From contig JAMWET010006792.1 of the NCBI GenBank assembly GCA_024036415.1, forward strand, positions 117,001-181,000: 64,000 nt of DNA, given 5' to 3'. Of the stretch, positions 10,925-22,015 are shown in pieces. This stretch comes from Prochilodus magdalenae (taxonomy: Eukaryota; Chordata; Actinopteri; Characiformes; Prochilodontidae). Each line of letters starts with the position of its first letter. The stretch's first letter is position 1. The translations under genes and the position numbers were made by a program. The notes under the pieces were generated by a model. The model saw only the letters and a program-made list of their open reading frames with translations, did not search any database and was not told where the DNA came from.

Positions 10925-12530
10925 TTTGATATAAACATTATTATTCTTTTTAAGACTATAAACAATACTAATTATGCCTTTTAGACAATAGATTATTGTC
11001 TATTATCACAATTTTATTAAAATAATGAATCATTATAATTTATTGAATAAGATGAAAGAAAAGAGGTTATTAAAAACATATAACCTTACATACTAGAGAA
11101 CAAATTTCCACATAAACAGAATCATATGGAAAGTCTTTCCAGCAGTGGGATGTTCAGCAAGCAGTGTAACGGTCACATGTTCACATACTTTTGGCCATAT
11201 AGCATTTATTATTGCTTTTTGTGAAAGTGAAGCTGTAATGGAGTGTTACTGACGTTTATAAATGTGTAATGAATGCTTCGTATATATTCAGTACAGAATC
11301 AAGATAAATGAAGCAGAGTATTAGACTAGTTCATGGCTGTTATTAATGGAGTTATATGTAAGGACATGTTTCTGGTCCACAGGATTCTCTTGTACTGTAC
11401 ATTACAACCAACAGGTTTCCTACCATCTTAAAGCACTGACCTGTTCATTTCAGATTATGTGTTTGGTAGGTGATATTTAAGAAATAATTGACTCCTGTTG
11501 GACAACGTTTGACTAGGCTGCTGTACAGGTTTAAGGTTTAGCTGTATTTATCTTGGTGAGGAAGAGTCTATAACAGCTTAGATTTTTACAGGTAATGATT
11601 TTATCTACTATACTAGCAGTAAAGTTTGGTGTCTATAGAATAACTGCAGTATAAATATTCTTCAGTGTTTATGCTGACTGGTCTTCATCATGCAACAGTA
11701 ATTCTGTGTGGATGGCTGTAACTAAAACAATCACTGGTGTATTCAGTCTCCTTTAGGTCAGTCGTCGTGGACCCACTGAGCCCTAGCTGATGAGTGCTGT
11801 GCTGTGCAGTCTGTAGTAGCTGGTCTGCGCTGTGCAGATCCGCAGAGTTGCGGCTTTAATGACATCTTTTCTCAAAAATATAACATCACTATGTAATATT
11901 TACAGCATATTTATTACTCATGAAAACGACATCTTTTCTCATAATTACGAGATCTCGAGGCATTTGTTTTATGCATGGCAGCAATACCCCACCATACCTG
12001 CATGCTTAAGCAATCGAATGTATTTTGTTTGCATTGTAATCTCATTTTATTTGCAAGGGAATGCATTTGGAAACACAATGTCATGAACTTTGTTTTTTTT
12101 TTTTAAACCATGACTCCTTAGGGGCTCCATACTATGCTATGTTGTGTCACAGATTAGGTCATTGTGAGTTTAGGCAGAATGCTTTGCTACCTTGAGATGG
12201 TGGACAAGTGTTTTAGTCTTCATAAATTGGCACCCCTCTGGGCATTGTGCTTTCAAGAAAATTGGTGACCATAGATGCTTTGCTCACTGGTTGGGGTGTG
12301 ATTGGCATCGCACTAAAGGACATCTGGCCACAACACCTGTGCTTCCAACACATCCACACTTTCCTAAGCTTCTAACAGGCTCGACAGCCCTGGAAGTCTC
12401 AGAGCTAGCTTGTCCATGTTCAATCAAAACTTGCAAAACTTTTGTATTAAATTGATCTAGTTTGTTTTGAATTGCAGCTGATGTTTGTTCATAGACTAAA
12501 TGTTCTGTTCGTAAATTAGTCCATTGTGTA
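10925..12530 (+). other. MRTFB intron 1 segment, nothing recognised
   Basis: AT-rich intronic DNA. A short palindrome cgagatctcg occurs at about 11948-11957. No element family or exon is supported. Confidence 0.5.
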
Positions 12531-12539
12531 ACTAAAAGA

Positions 12540-14660
12540 GTTTTTGTTTTTTCTTATTTATTTATTTAGATGTAGTCTGTCCTATAAGCAATGGAACTGT
12601 ATCTCTAACTAGTGATTCAGCCTCTGAGAGGTCTCCTAAGAGGCATAGGGAATGTGACATTGGGATGTTGTTACCCCACTACAGAGACCATTTTTAAGTC
12701 ACTTTTCCCCAAAATTGGTTAACTGGTGTGCATCAGGTTTCTTAGTTATACCCTGAGTACATATACTTGAAGTACTAAGTCCCATTTTGAACATTTTGTA
12801 TTGTGTGATGTGTGTCCTGTGGATAGTTGAATTATTTGTATGTTTGTGTTCTTGCTCGTTAGGAAGATCTTTGTCCAGAATAGTGTGTCAGTGCTAATAC
12901 CCAAAACTTTTCCCCGTTTATTAATTGGGATTAATATAGTTGAAACCAAAGTGTCTAGCAAAGCATATCATTTTGATAAAACCTTTTTAGAGCTGGTGAT
13001 TTGGTTTATATGTTCGATGATGGGTTGTGTGTTGTGTAAGTAAGTTGTGAAGTGTATTCATTTTAGCTTTAAGTTCACTTTTTAATTGACATTTTTAATT
13101 AGTGGATGGATAAGATCATGTGCTAAGAGTGCCTTGCTGTGGCTGTGTTAATTAGTGATTTTGGGTGATTACTTGATCATATTGTTGGATCTTTATTTGG
13201 TTTAAGTAATACTAAAATCAGTGCCATATTAATTTGATATGGAATAAAGGAAGTTATTGATTATTGATCACAGGGGAGAAATGGTTGACCAAAAATGTTT
13301 GTAGAATTCATCAGGGAACCCATCCATACCTGGTGATTTATTGTTTGGCATTAAATTGACTGCTGTTAAGAACCTAATATCTGTGGTAGACATTATAATA
13401 AATACTCTGCTATTATATATTTGTTAGGCTTTAACTGAAATTTTCTGACATAGCTGATCACTAATAAGTTGATGGCAGACGTTGTCCAGATGACAAATTG
13501 TAGTACATATATACATATGAATAGAGAATTGAGATTGGGTGGCCTTTAGTGTATTATTTGGACTTGTCATAAAGCTCCAGCAGATCCCTAATGACATAAC
13601 ATCAGGCTACAGATGTGACTCTGAGACGCCCTCATATTTATGTAAATTCCAAAGTAAGTAGCAGATTGATTTCAAGTACAGTAATGTTGTAGAGATAAAA
13701 TAACAAATGATGCACATCATGCACATAGAAACATAAAAAGAAAAAGAAAAAAAGCAGAGATGCATTTACTGCAAAAAAAAAGTGGACTATTGGTGGTGAT
13801 TTAGTAATTCGTTTTGTGGTGTCTGACTACAGATTATATTCCCTTTTGGTGTTACTTCTGAGTCTCTGTTTGAGTTTCCATTGAGACTGTTGCACGTATT
13901 CCAGTGTTCTTTCCTGAAAAGGAACAGGAGCTTTCTTCTTTCCTGAACCTCTTTTGGAGATGGGTCACTTAAACCAAATGTTGTGTCTTTAAATTCTTTA
14001 CCTTTGTTTTTAACCAGCTCTTTGTATTTATATCGTTTAAATGTGGCGATGATCGGTGTTGGATATGTGTAAAGTTTGCGACTAATAAAATGAACGCAAT
14101 GAAAGGAAATCTCGTTTGCTGTGCGCTCTGGAATCTTTGGGTGCTTGCACATGAAGTTTTTAGTGTTTTTTAGTTTTCAGGTATTTCTGATAAGATTAAG
14201 TTGTCAGGCCTACTACAGGATTGAACGGCGAGTAATGTTTCTCTCAATGTTTTGTCCCGCTACGACGTCTGGGAGTTAGTGGTGAACCTAATGTTGTTTG
14301 TATCATGTTGGAGATCGTTAATCTGTTCGGAGCTAAATTCTGGACTGGTTTTTAAGTCTCTAATGAAATGCCTTTATGAAGGACGTCAATCACAAACAGT
14401 TACGTTAAGTAGTAGTTTGGAGTTGGTTGACTGGAGCACACTAGCCTCTATTTTACTGTCCAGCTCTCCTGTGTCTGTGGAGGAGTGGCGGGTGCGATTT
14501 CCGCCATCATTTCCAGTTTGTAAAAGCAGTTGTGGATATAATTCCAGTTCTTCCCTTTTTCTCCTGATATATTTAACTGTTTCCTTGTAAAGCTTGTTTA
14601 CTGCTTTTGTGCTGCTGCTGTTATTATCGTTGCTGTCAGCTGTAGCAGCAGTCTCGCAAG
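12540..14660 (-). mobile_element. L1-type LINE, internally deleted and degenerate, minus strand
   Basis: Read on the minus strand from 14660 downward: an ORF1-like region (13790-14152) with ELVKNKGKEFKDTTFGLSDP and SPKEVQERRKLLFLF resembles the L1 ORF1p C-terminal domain. At about 13400-13265 comes a reverse-transcriptase piece, MPNNKSPGMDGFPDEFYK, matching the L1 RT motif with its PGxDGFP core. At 12961-12746 (WTKIFLTSKNTNIQ) and about 12720-12560 (SLCLLGDLSEAESL) lie parts of the ORF2 C-terminus. About 2.1 kb remain of an element normally near 6 kb, with stops and frameshifts throughout. It is inactive. Confidence 0.75.
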
Positions 14661-16130
14661 GATGTCAGTGAACACACATTTCCTTCTCCACCTGAACCCA
14701 CTTTATGGACCTTGCTTTGTGCACTGGTTCGCAGTCATGTTGGAACAGGAAGCTCCCCTAACTGTTCCCACAAAGTTTGGAGCATGAAATTGTTTAAAAT
14801 GGCAAATAGAGAATTTGAAGGCATGACGTTTGGATGTCTGTAACGATTTACTCTGCAACAGATTTATTCCTTAAGTGATCAGGTTTTTTAAGAACTGATC
14901 CGAAACCCCCCCCTCACCCACATACTCTACACTCACACAGATGCACCTCTTTTGATTCTCTACCTGCATCTGAAACATTGCTGCTAGCACTGTGCTTACA
15001 CTGTTTATTCAAGTACTACCTTAGTAACTGCGTAAACTCACAGCATGTTAAATCTCTCTGCGCTATATTCCACTACCTCAGGTCCGGAAATGAGTGCTGT
15101 GGTGGGGATGCACTGTCCTGTCTGTTTACTGTGTCTGCTGTCTGTTAATTTATTTTTAATTCATTATATTTACTGCATTGTTTTCTAATTACATTTTTTG
15201 TTTGCACACCTGAGTCACTTGCACTTTGTACTCTTGTTTTACATGTTGCACCGTGTGTTTTAGATAAGTAAATCTTGGAAGTGGATATCTCTATACTTTT
15301 GTAGTTAGGGTGATCCTTACGGCCCTATTATTGTTTTTTCTTTCTACCCTGCATTTTTTTGCTCAGTTTGGAAAGTATGCCATTTGGGAGTTAGCTACAT
15401 CTTTGATATAGAGAGATATCGAAGGGATGATGAAAGAAAATGCTAGGTTACTTGTAGAAAAAATGGGGGGTGTTTTCCATAGTGAGATACGCCACTCGTG
15501 ATTTAGAGAACTGGGGTTACACAAGTTATGTAGTGAATCCCTTGACTGTAAGTTTTAAAGGGTGTTTCTTGAACACACGTCTTCATGTTTCGGTTGTTAG
15601 CTGTTTTCATGTGCTGCCCAGCTAAGGTGAAGATAGCTAGCCTAAGCTAGAAAGCTAGCTGTCTTTTGTCAGCTCCCATCTTTTCTTACATTTTAGACAT
15701 GGTTCTTTGGGAAATTTGAGATGGTAAAGGTCCCACAGAAAGTAAAACCAGAAAGTGTCAGACCGTGCCATGTGACGCATTGGAACGAATCAGGTTGTCA
15801 GAAATCGACACCAGCCGATAAGATTTTCTGCTTAGGTTTAAATCCACTTTTTTTTCTTTCACTATTGTTCGCTGATATAAATGAAATCACCATATTTGGA
15901 TCCGATAGCACTGTGGCACTCTGGATCCTATGCCAGCGCTCATTTGGCGGAACGCAGGAAACACCCTGGAGATGTCTTAATAGTATTTAAAATATGTAAA
16001 TGTAATGTTTTGTTGTCTTAAATTTAAGAAGCTAAAATAATTAACTGGTTCGGGAGGGAAATAAGCTGCAGAGAGTAACTTGAATAAGCTGCATTTTCCA
16101 TTGTGTCTGCTGGGGATGCCACGATACAAT
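14661..16130 (+). other. MRTFB intron 1 segment, nothing recognised
   Basis: Intronic DNA without identifiable coding, RNA or repeat signal. Confidence 0.5.
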
Positions 16131-16204
16131 TTTTACAGACCAAGTACAAGTAGATACCGATTCAGATACCATAATGAATTATCCCACATGCATAGAGTTA
16201 AGTA

Positions 16205-16275
16205 GTTGTTAGTCGCGACGGTTGTAAGTCGCTCTGGATAAGAGCATCTGCTAAATGCCTTAAATGTAAATGTTA
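16205..16275 (+). mobile_element. SINE/L2-type 3' tail fragment
   Basis: The sequence gtaagtcgctctggataaga followed by gcatctgctaaatgccttaa is the highly conserved tail shared by many fish SINEs and their L2 partner LINEs. The upstream 16130-16200 part has a different, hAT-like texture (gatacaatttttacagacca), so the SINE head is missing. Confidence 0.7.
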
Positions 16276-16279
16276 ATGT

Positions 16280-18980
16280 AACAACTTCCGTGTTCAATGT
16301 ATACCACACAAAAATGCAAAGTATAATTAGATGATTTTAAAAGATAGAGATTAGTTACCTTGGGTCAAGTAATGAAGGGATGTAATGAAGAAATCTAGGT
16401 GTTGTGTTCCACATGATAACTTTTCTGGAGCTGTAAGTAACGTACATATCGTAGTTTTGACTCTCAGTACTCGTCCGTCTCCACAGCACAGTGAGAGCAG
16501 GAATCACATGAAGGCTAAACCAAGGAGTTAGGTTTCGAGTTGTTGAAGTCCTGTTGGCTGGTGGAGATATATTTTAATGTTCTCTGTGAGAAAAAGCACA
16601 GTTCAAACAAGCGCAACTACAGACAGTCCTGTCCTCTGACAATTTGAAATAAAGCTGTTTCAGTCAAAATATCACTCTGTGTACCTGAATAATGAGTAAA
16701 CATGCTGAAAAACTTCAACAGCAGCTCAGCTAAACACACTGTGCTCCAAATATACTTAGTAGGTTGTTTGTTAGCATGGGGGTGTGCCCTCAACTTCACC
16801 AGGTATCAGCTGGTAAATTGCTGCTTCAGCCCAGTACCTAATTCCAGCATCAGTATCAGTGCATCCAAAATCTCTGCTTTAAGTTTCCCACAGATATGTG
16901 GCTCAGGAGTGAGGCAATATTATTGATCATCATTTATTATTATTCTTTTTTAAAGGAGGTATTGTACTAAATATTTTTAGGTCTCACCCACATCTTTTTG
17001 GGAGTAAGGTTAAGACTAAAGTTGCCATAACAATGGCATTGACTGACTCTGGCACTGATTTTTAATTGAATCTATTGTTATCTATATTTATATAATCTAC
17101 GACATTTACACAGGAACCTATTTAAACCAAAGCTGACAGAATTAAAAAAAAAAAAGATTTATTATCTTTTCAGCTATTCTGTTAAGGAAGCAAACTAGGA
17201 GTTGTCCTTCTGCTCCTTGTTTCCACCTCCTGTCCCTGTACATCAGCACAAACCACACCTACTATATTCTACAGTTGCCAGCGAGAGTTGCCTCTAACTC
17301 CAGCAAAGCTGGCTAAAGTCTTCCCAGCACTCAGAGATAAGGCTTGAACCTGCAATCCGAGAGACATTTTATCTTTTCATGTACGTATCTACTGGTTTTA
17401 GTCAGAGTGAGATATCTGCCTTGCAAGCAAAGTTCTTAAACAGTACATACAATCATAAAGATGGTTAATCAAAAAGCATTGCTTTATCGGCATTCTGGTA
17501 ATTGTTCTTTTTATTTAGTTTCCCCGTCAAAGTTTTCATTTGGCTCAATGTATGTGGTAGCACCAGGCAATTATTACTGGATTACATCATGTTTGTTTGC
17601 CTTTGAGGACTACGATAAGAGCAGTGTCTGTAATCGAATGATATGAGATCCATGTAAACACAGAACAGCTTAACTTTTTTTTTTTTCTATATGGGTTTAC
17701 TCCAACACAGTAAAATGACATTACAGCAGGAATGTGCTAGACCATTGAACTTTCCTTTTTTATGAGGGCCACCGCCAGCACTCTACCTTCTCTAATGTTG
17801 ATGAAAACTAATATTACAATGATGAGAGCTGAACATGTGGCCTTGATGTATCTTTAAAAAGTGATATACCACCCAGTCCTGTTTTGCAGTTACATGCTGC
17901 TGCAAGTACAAGCATTTAAGGTGTAACGGGACATTCAGTTTAGAGAATAGGACTATAGCCTAAATTGTGTGCACAAAAGGGTTAATATTAGCAAATTAAT
18001 ACTTAAAAACGTCTTTTATGTCGATACTGCCCTTTTACATAAAACAATACAGTAGTATAAAGATAAGATATATAAAATCTTTAAAAATGACACAGGGGTA
18101 GTAATGTAATTAAAATAAGAGAGGAATGTAATTACAGTATATACATTAAATATACATAAATCAATGGTGTAGAAATGTATGAATTGTAGGGAGTGTGCAG
18201 TGTGGTGAGCATTGTAGAGTGAAAAGTGCAAAGTGCAGGAGAAAGTGAATGTGCAACATGATGTGCAGTTAAGCAGGAAATAATAATAATTATCAGTGGT
18301 TAATGTTCAGTAAAACGACCTGTGTGGTAGTCCTAGTTTTTGCCTTGTTCCAGATGCTGAATGGCCTACAGGAAAAAGATTCTCCCCATTCTCTCTGTGT
18401 TTGCCTTTGCCATTGTTGGGATAGCGGTCCTTCACATCTTCCTGGCCATGATTCAGCAGTGCTTGTAGTGCTGTGCACTGGTTCAGGTGTCCATACGTTC
18501 ATTAAAGTAATAGTTTGGAATGTTTGGTCATTGTTCAAATGGCAGCATGGTGGTGTTAAGACTTAGTATTTGATGATCTATAAATGGGCTGGTCTCGCTG
18601 CCCGCACCAGAAAATACCCAATTTTGTAACCTTTGGCCAGCATTGTACTGATACTGCATATTGCTTTTGCACACAGCTGCTGTTTTTGGTGGGGCCAATC
18701 AAGCGGCAAATGGAAACACCTGCAGCTCACACTACTTAAGCGTAAGGGTGCTGGCCCTTGGTTTCTCAGTCTAGAGTTCATGTTGCCATGTGCACATGTC
18801 TCTCGTGAATATCCAATTAAAGGTTTTGAGCCTCTCGAGACAGGTTCCTTCTCCCCTTCGTCAGAGTGCACTGAGAGGGTTCTGTTCTAGCTTTACTGGG
18901 AGATGCAATGAGTGTCAGGTTCATAAGAACAAGGTTAAGCAGCAAACACACAGGACAACACAGCTACGGACTGTCATTTT
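16280..18980 (+). other. MRTFB intron 1 segment; one weak tRNA-like B box
   Basis: No exon is supported. Minus-strand 17345-17360 reads gcaggttcaagcc, similar to a Pol III B box, and could be part of an old tRNA-derived SINE. No matching A box could be placed. The segment 18010-18890 looks like an old dispersed repeat but I cannot name the family. Confidence 0.35.
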
Positions 18981-18988
18981 ATAAATAC

Positions 18989-19572
18989 TAGGGCTGTGTA
19001 TTGGCAAGGATCTGGCGATACGATATGTATCACAATACAGGGTTTACGATTCGATAAATTGCGATATACTGTGATACTTTAAGCAAGGCGACCTCCAACA
19101 TCAAAACTATTTTTGTATTATCTGAACAAACTTTACATCAGAATGGTGTCTTGCTAAGTGTGCTTTTTGATTTTGGCGTGGCACCTTCTGCAAAGGGCAT
19201 GGTTCTTGTTGATCTCCGTTGTGCCTTCTTTATTGTGAAAGCCAAAATGAGCCCAGACTTCAGCCCTATACACTGCGGGAGCCGGTCTAATGCGTTCAGA
19301 TTCAGCAATTGGCGGTAACACTAACGCAGTTAGGTTTGCTAATGCTAATGTGGTGCGGTACTTGCTTACATTGACGCGGAAGCGCCTAATGGCTGAAGTG
19401 ACTGTCATCTAGTGGTCAGGGATTTAAATACAACACAATCATCAACTGCCGCGAATCTTTTTGTTTAAAATATTAATTAAAAATCGATACTGTTTTTTTT
19501 TTAGAAACGATACACTATCGCAAAACAGAATATCGCAACATTAAGGTGTATCGATTTTTTCTTACAGCCCTA
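18989..19572 (-). mobile_element. hAT deletion derivative with 8-bp target-site duplication and BED-finger remnant
   Basis: Termini are tagggctgt... and ...acagccctag-type (cagcccta), flanked on both sides by identical ATAAATAC (18981-18988 and 19573-19580), a textbook 8-bp hAT duplication. Minus-strand 19408-19154 encodes VWAHFGFHNKEG and CRRCHAKIKKHT, the first half of a BED zinc finger as found at the N-terminus of hAT transposases. The rest of the transposase is absent, so the copy is non-autonomous. Confidence 0.88.
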
Positions 19573-19580
19573 ATAAATAC

Positions 19581-20540
19581 AATATCTGATGTGGAATTTG
19601 GGAGACATGTTTCCACTAGTGCATATCAAAATATAAGGACTGTGGTGGATAATTCAGTTACATCCTCTGAAGAGATGGCGTTCCCCATATGTTGACCGAG
19701 CTCTCGTTTAGTACTCTTTTAGCATCTGCTCGGGAAAGGGCGCTGAAGCTCAACTAACACTTCAGAATCTCATCCCCTGTTATGTTTGATTACACACTGC
19801 CACCACTGCCACTAGTATGACAGTACACAATATACAAATAAGTATGCTGTCTGAGGTAAGTGAAGTAAGTGACTGAGAACGCTCAGAGCTTCTTTACCTG
19901 AACGTCATTTACCAGTCAAAACTATAGGCGAACAAAAGAGTACCTCCCGACAACCCACCCAAAGCATTTGATCAAGTGGAGTGCCTCCTTAACAGTAAAA
20001 TGCAATTGCAAACAGGTTGCTAATACTTATTTTTGCAGACAGGAAGCACCGAAACCCCAGAAATGCATTAATTTAATTTTTAAATGGCAGCTGAAGATGT
20101 GAACAGTAATCACTCTGTCTGATGAGGATCTGTTCTGGACTGCCAGCCCTGGGTTCAAATCAGTTGACTTTTCTTTTTCGCGTTGTTGAAAGCTGTAACC
20201 ATCTCCAGTTATCTTGACTATATCTTTAACCACTGGTTCCACAGTGATTTAATTTAGAATATTGATTTTATATGTGAAGACATTTTGTTTAATAATGCTT
20301 CAGAGATATTCATTTCCTTTACGTTTTTTTTACATTTGGGAAACCTGGAGAACAAACATCATGGTACTGACCAGTTTGTTTAGTTTAACATAATCCTTAA
20401 AACTGAGGCCATATACCAAGATAAGACAAACATAGGCACATATATCATAATAATGATTGTCTGCAACTGTGATTATCATAAAAAAAAACAATAAAGTATA
20501 GGTCTAAAAAGCTATACTCTGAATAAAAGTGGCGAGAGGG
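19581..20540 (+). other. MRTFB intron 1 segment, nothing recognised
   Basis: No exon or transposon family could be supported. A tRNA-like ggttcaaatc at about 20152 is isolated. Confidence 0.4.
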
Positions 20541-21690
20541 TGTAAACTCATCTCTTAGCTTTGGTTACGTCCCAAAATCTATTAAACTAGCAGTAATTAA
20601 AACTTTAATTAGGGATTCTAATCTTGATCTTTATGTGCTAGCGAGCTATTTCAGATCTTCCATTTATATCAGTAATAATAATAATAGGTTACACTTCTAT
20701 AGCGCATTTCACATACCCAAGGATGCTTTACAATCTAAAAAATAAACAAATGAAGAAAAATCATGAAGAATGATCTGCACATGAAAAACCTGAAAAATGA
20801 AAAATGGTAAATGATCTTTTAGTATTCTCTGACAGAGATATCCTATACTTACTGGTCCTACTGGATCTTAGTGCAGCATTTGATGCAATAGACCACTCCA
20901 TCCTACTAGATAGACTGGAAAACCTTAATCTGAATTACTTCTTAGTCACACCAGGCACATCTGTAAATAGTCTTGGTGCCATGATCGATCCTGATCTGGC
21001 TTTCGATGAGCATATCACTAATATCACTAGAATATTTTTTCTGTGTCTATGCAAAATTGCGAAACTATGAAATGCACTGTTCCTACAGGATGCAGAAAAT
21101 CTAGTATTTATTACTTCAAGGCTGGATTAGTGTAATGCCGTGCTTTCTGGTTGTTCCAGCAGAAGCCTTAACTAACTTCAGTTAGTCCAAGACGCTGCAG
21201 CCAGAGTCCTTACAAGAACTAGAAAGTTTGATCATATCAGCCCAGACTTATCTAACATACATTGGTTGATAGCTATATTCAGCACTGAGTATAAAATTCT
21301 TCTTCTGACATATAAGGCTCTGTTGTCATTCCCGTTGTTCTTTGTGTTTACTCAGATTTGTTGATGGTGGACCAGAGTTATGCTTGTAGTTATGCTGTTG
21401 TAGTTATACCACCACCATCATTAGTGTCATCACCTGAACCAAATCTAGTGTAACAAAGCTTGACCTCTCTATTTTATTGACAGCTCTTTGTTAGTAAGCT
21501 GAGGAAAGCTGTGATGATTGCTGAGATCTGTTTATCTAAAAGTCACTCTGTGACTGAGTCACTGAGTGCCTGTATTTTACCGTTCCAGACTGAGTTTAAA
21601 ATGTTCTTGTTATGCTGATCGTATGACTGAAACCTGTAATGTAATCATTCAGAATACTAAAAATGATGGTGCTAACTGTAAATACTAATG
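20540..21690 (+). mobile_element. L2-clade LINE remnant, internally deleted
   Basis: The 5' part reads FGYVPKSIKLAVIKTLIRDS (RT fingers). Then VLLDLSAAFDAIDHSILLDR at 20858-20930 is the RT palm with the LDLSxAFDxxDH signature, joined directly to the C-terminal SLGAMIDPDLAFDEHITNIT, so the YADD-bearing middle is deleted. SRLDxCNAVLSGC and LQLVQDAAARVLTRTRKFDH follow, the typical L2 tail, to about 21330; LINE-like 3' sequence continues to about 21690. A different short repeat interrupts at about 20680-20760. Stops and frameshifts show it is dead. Confidence 0.8.
20680..20762 (+). repeat. Small dispersed repeat nested in the L2 remnant
   Basis: The text (aat)n-ggttacacttctatagcgcatttcacatacccaaggatgctttacaat is a common fish dispersed-repeat motif and splits the RT frame of the surrounding LINE. 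The family name is uncertain. Confidence 0.45.
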
Positions 21691-22015
21691 AACTTGTGCA
21701 TGGGGGATGTGGGGAGTGGGTGGTTGGGCTGCTGTCAGTAAACCACCAAACCACGTTTCTTTATAGCTGTGGTGACAACAGCCCTACATGAATTAGAATT
21801 GTTTACAATTGCTGGCTTGATTTAGACACCCACAGAAACACACCAATAACATATGAGATTGCTCAAGATGCACAGAAAACAATAAACATACGGAGTCATT
21901 TGCTTATTGCAATGACAACAAGCTTAACATATTGTACAGCTTTAAGTGTGAACCTTTTACCGTCCTTGATGTCTTTTTTCTTTCTATCTTTCTTTTTTTT
22001 TGTTCATATCTACAG

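Noticed and set aside
17340..17365. tRNA gene from a B-box-like word
   Set aside because: No A box, no cloverleaf and no anticodon arm could be built; at best a SINE relic.
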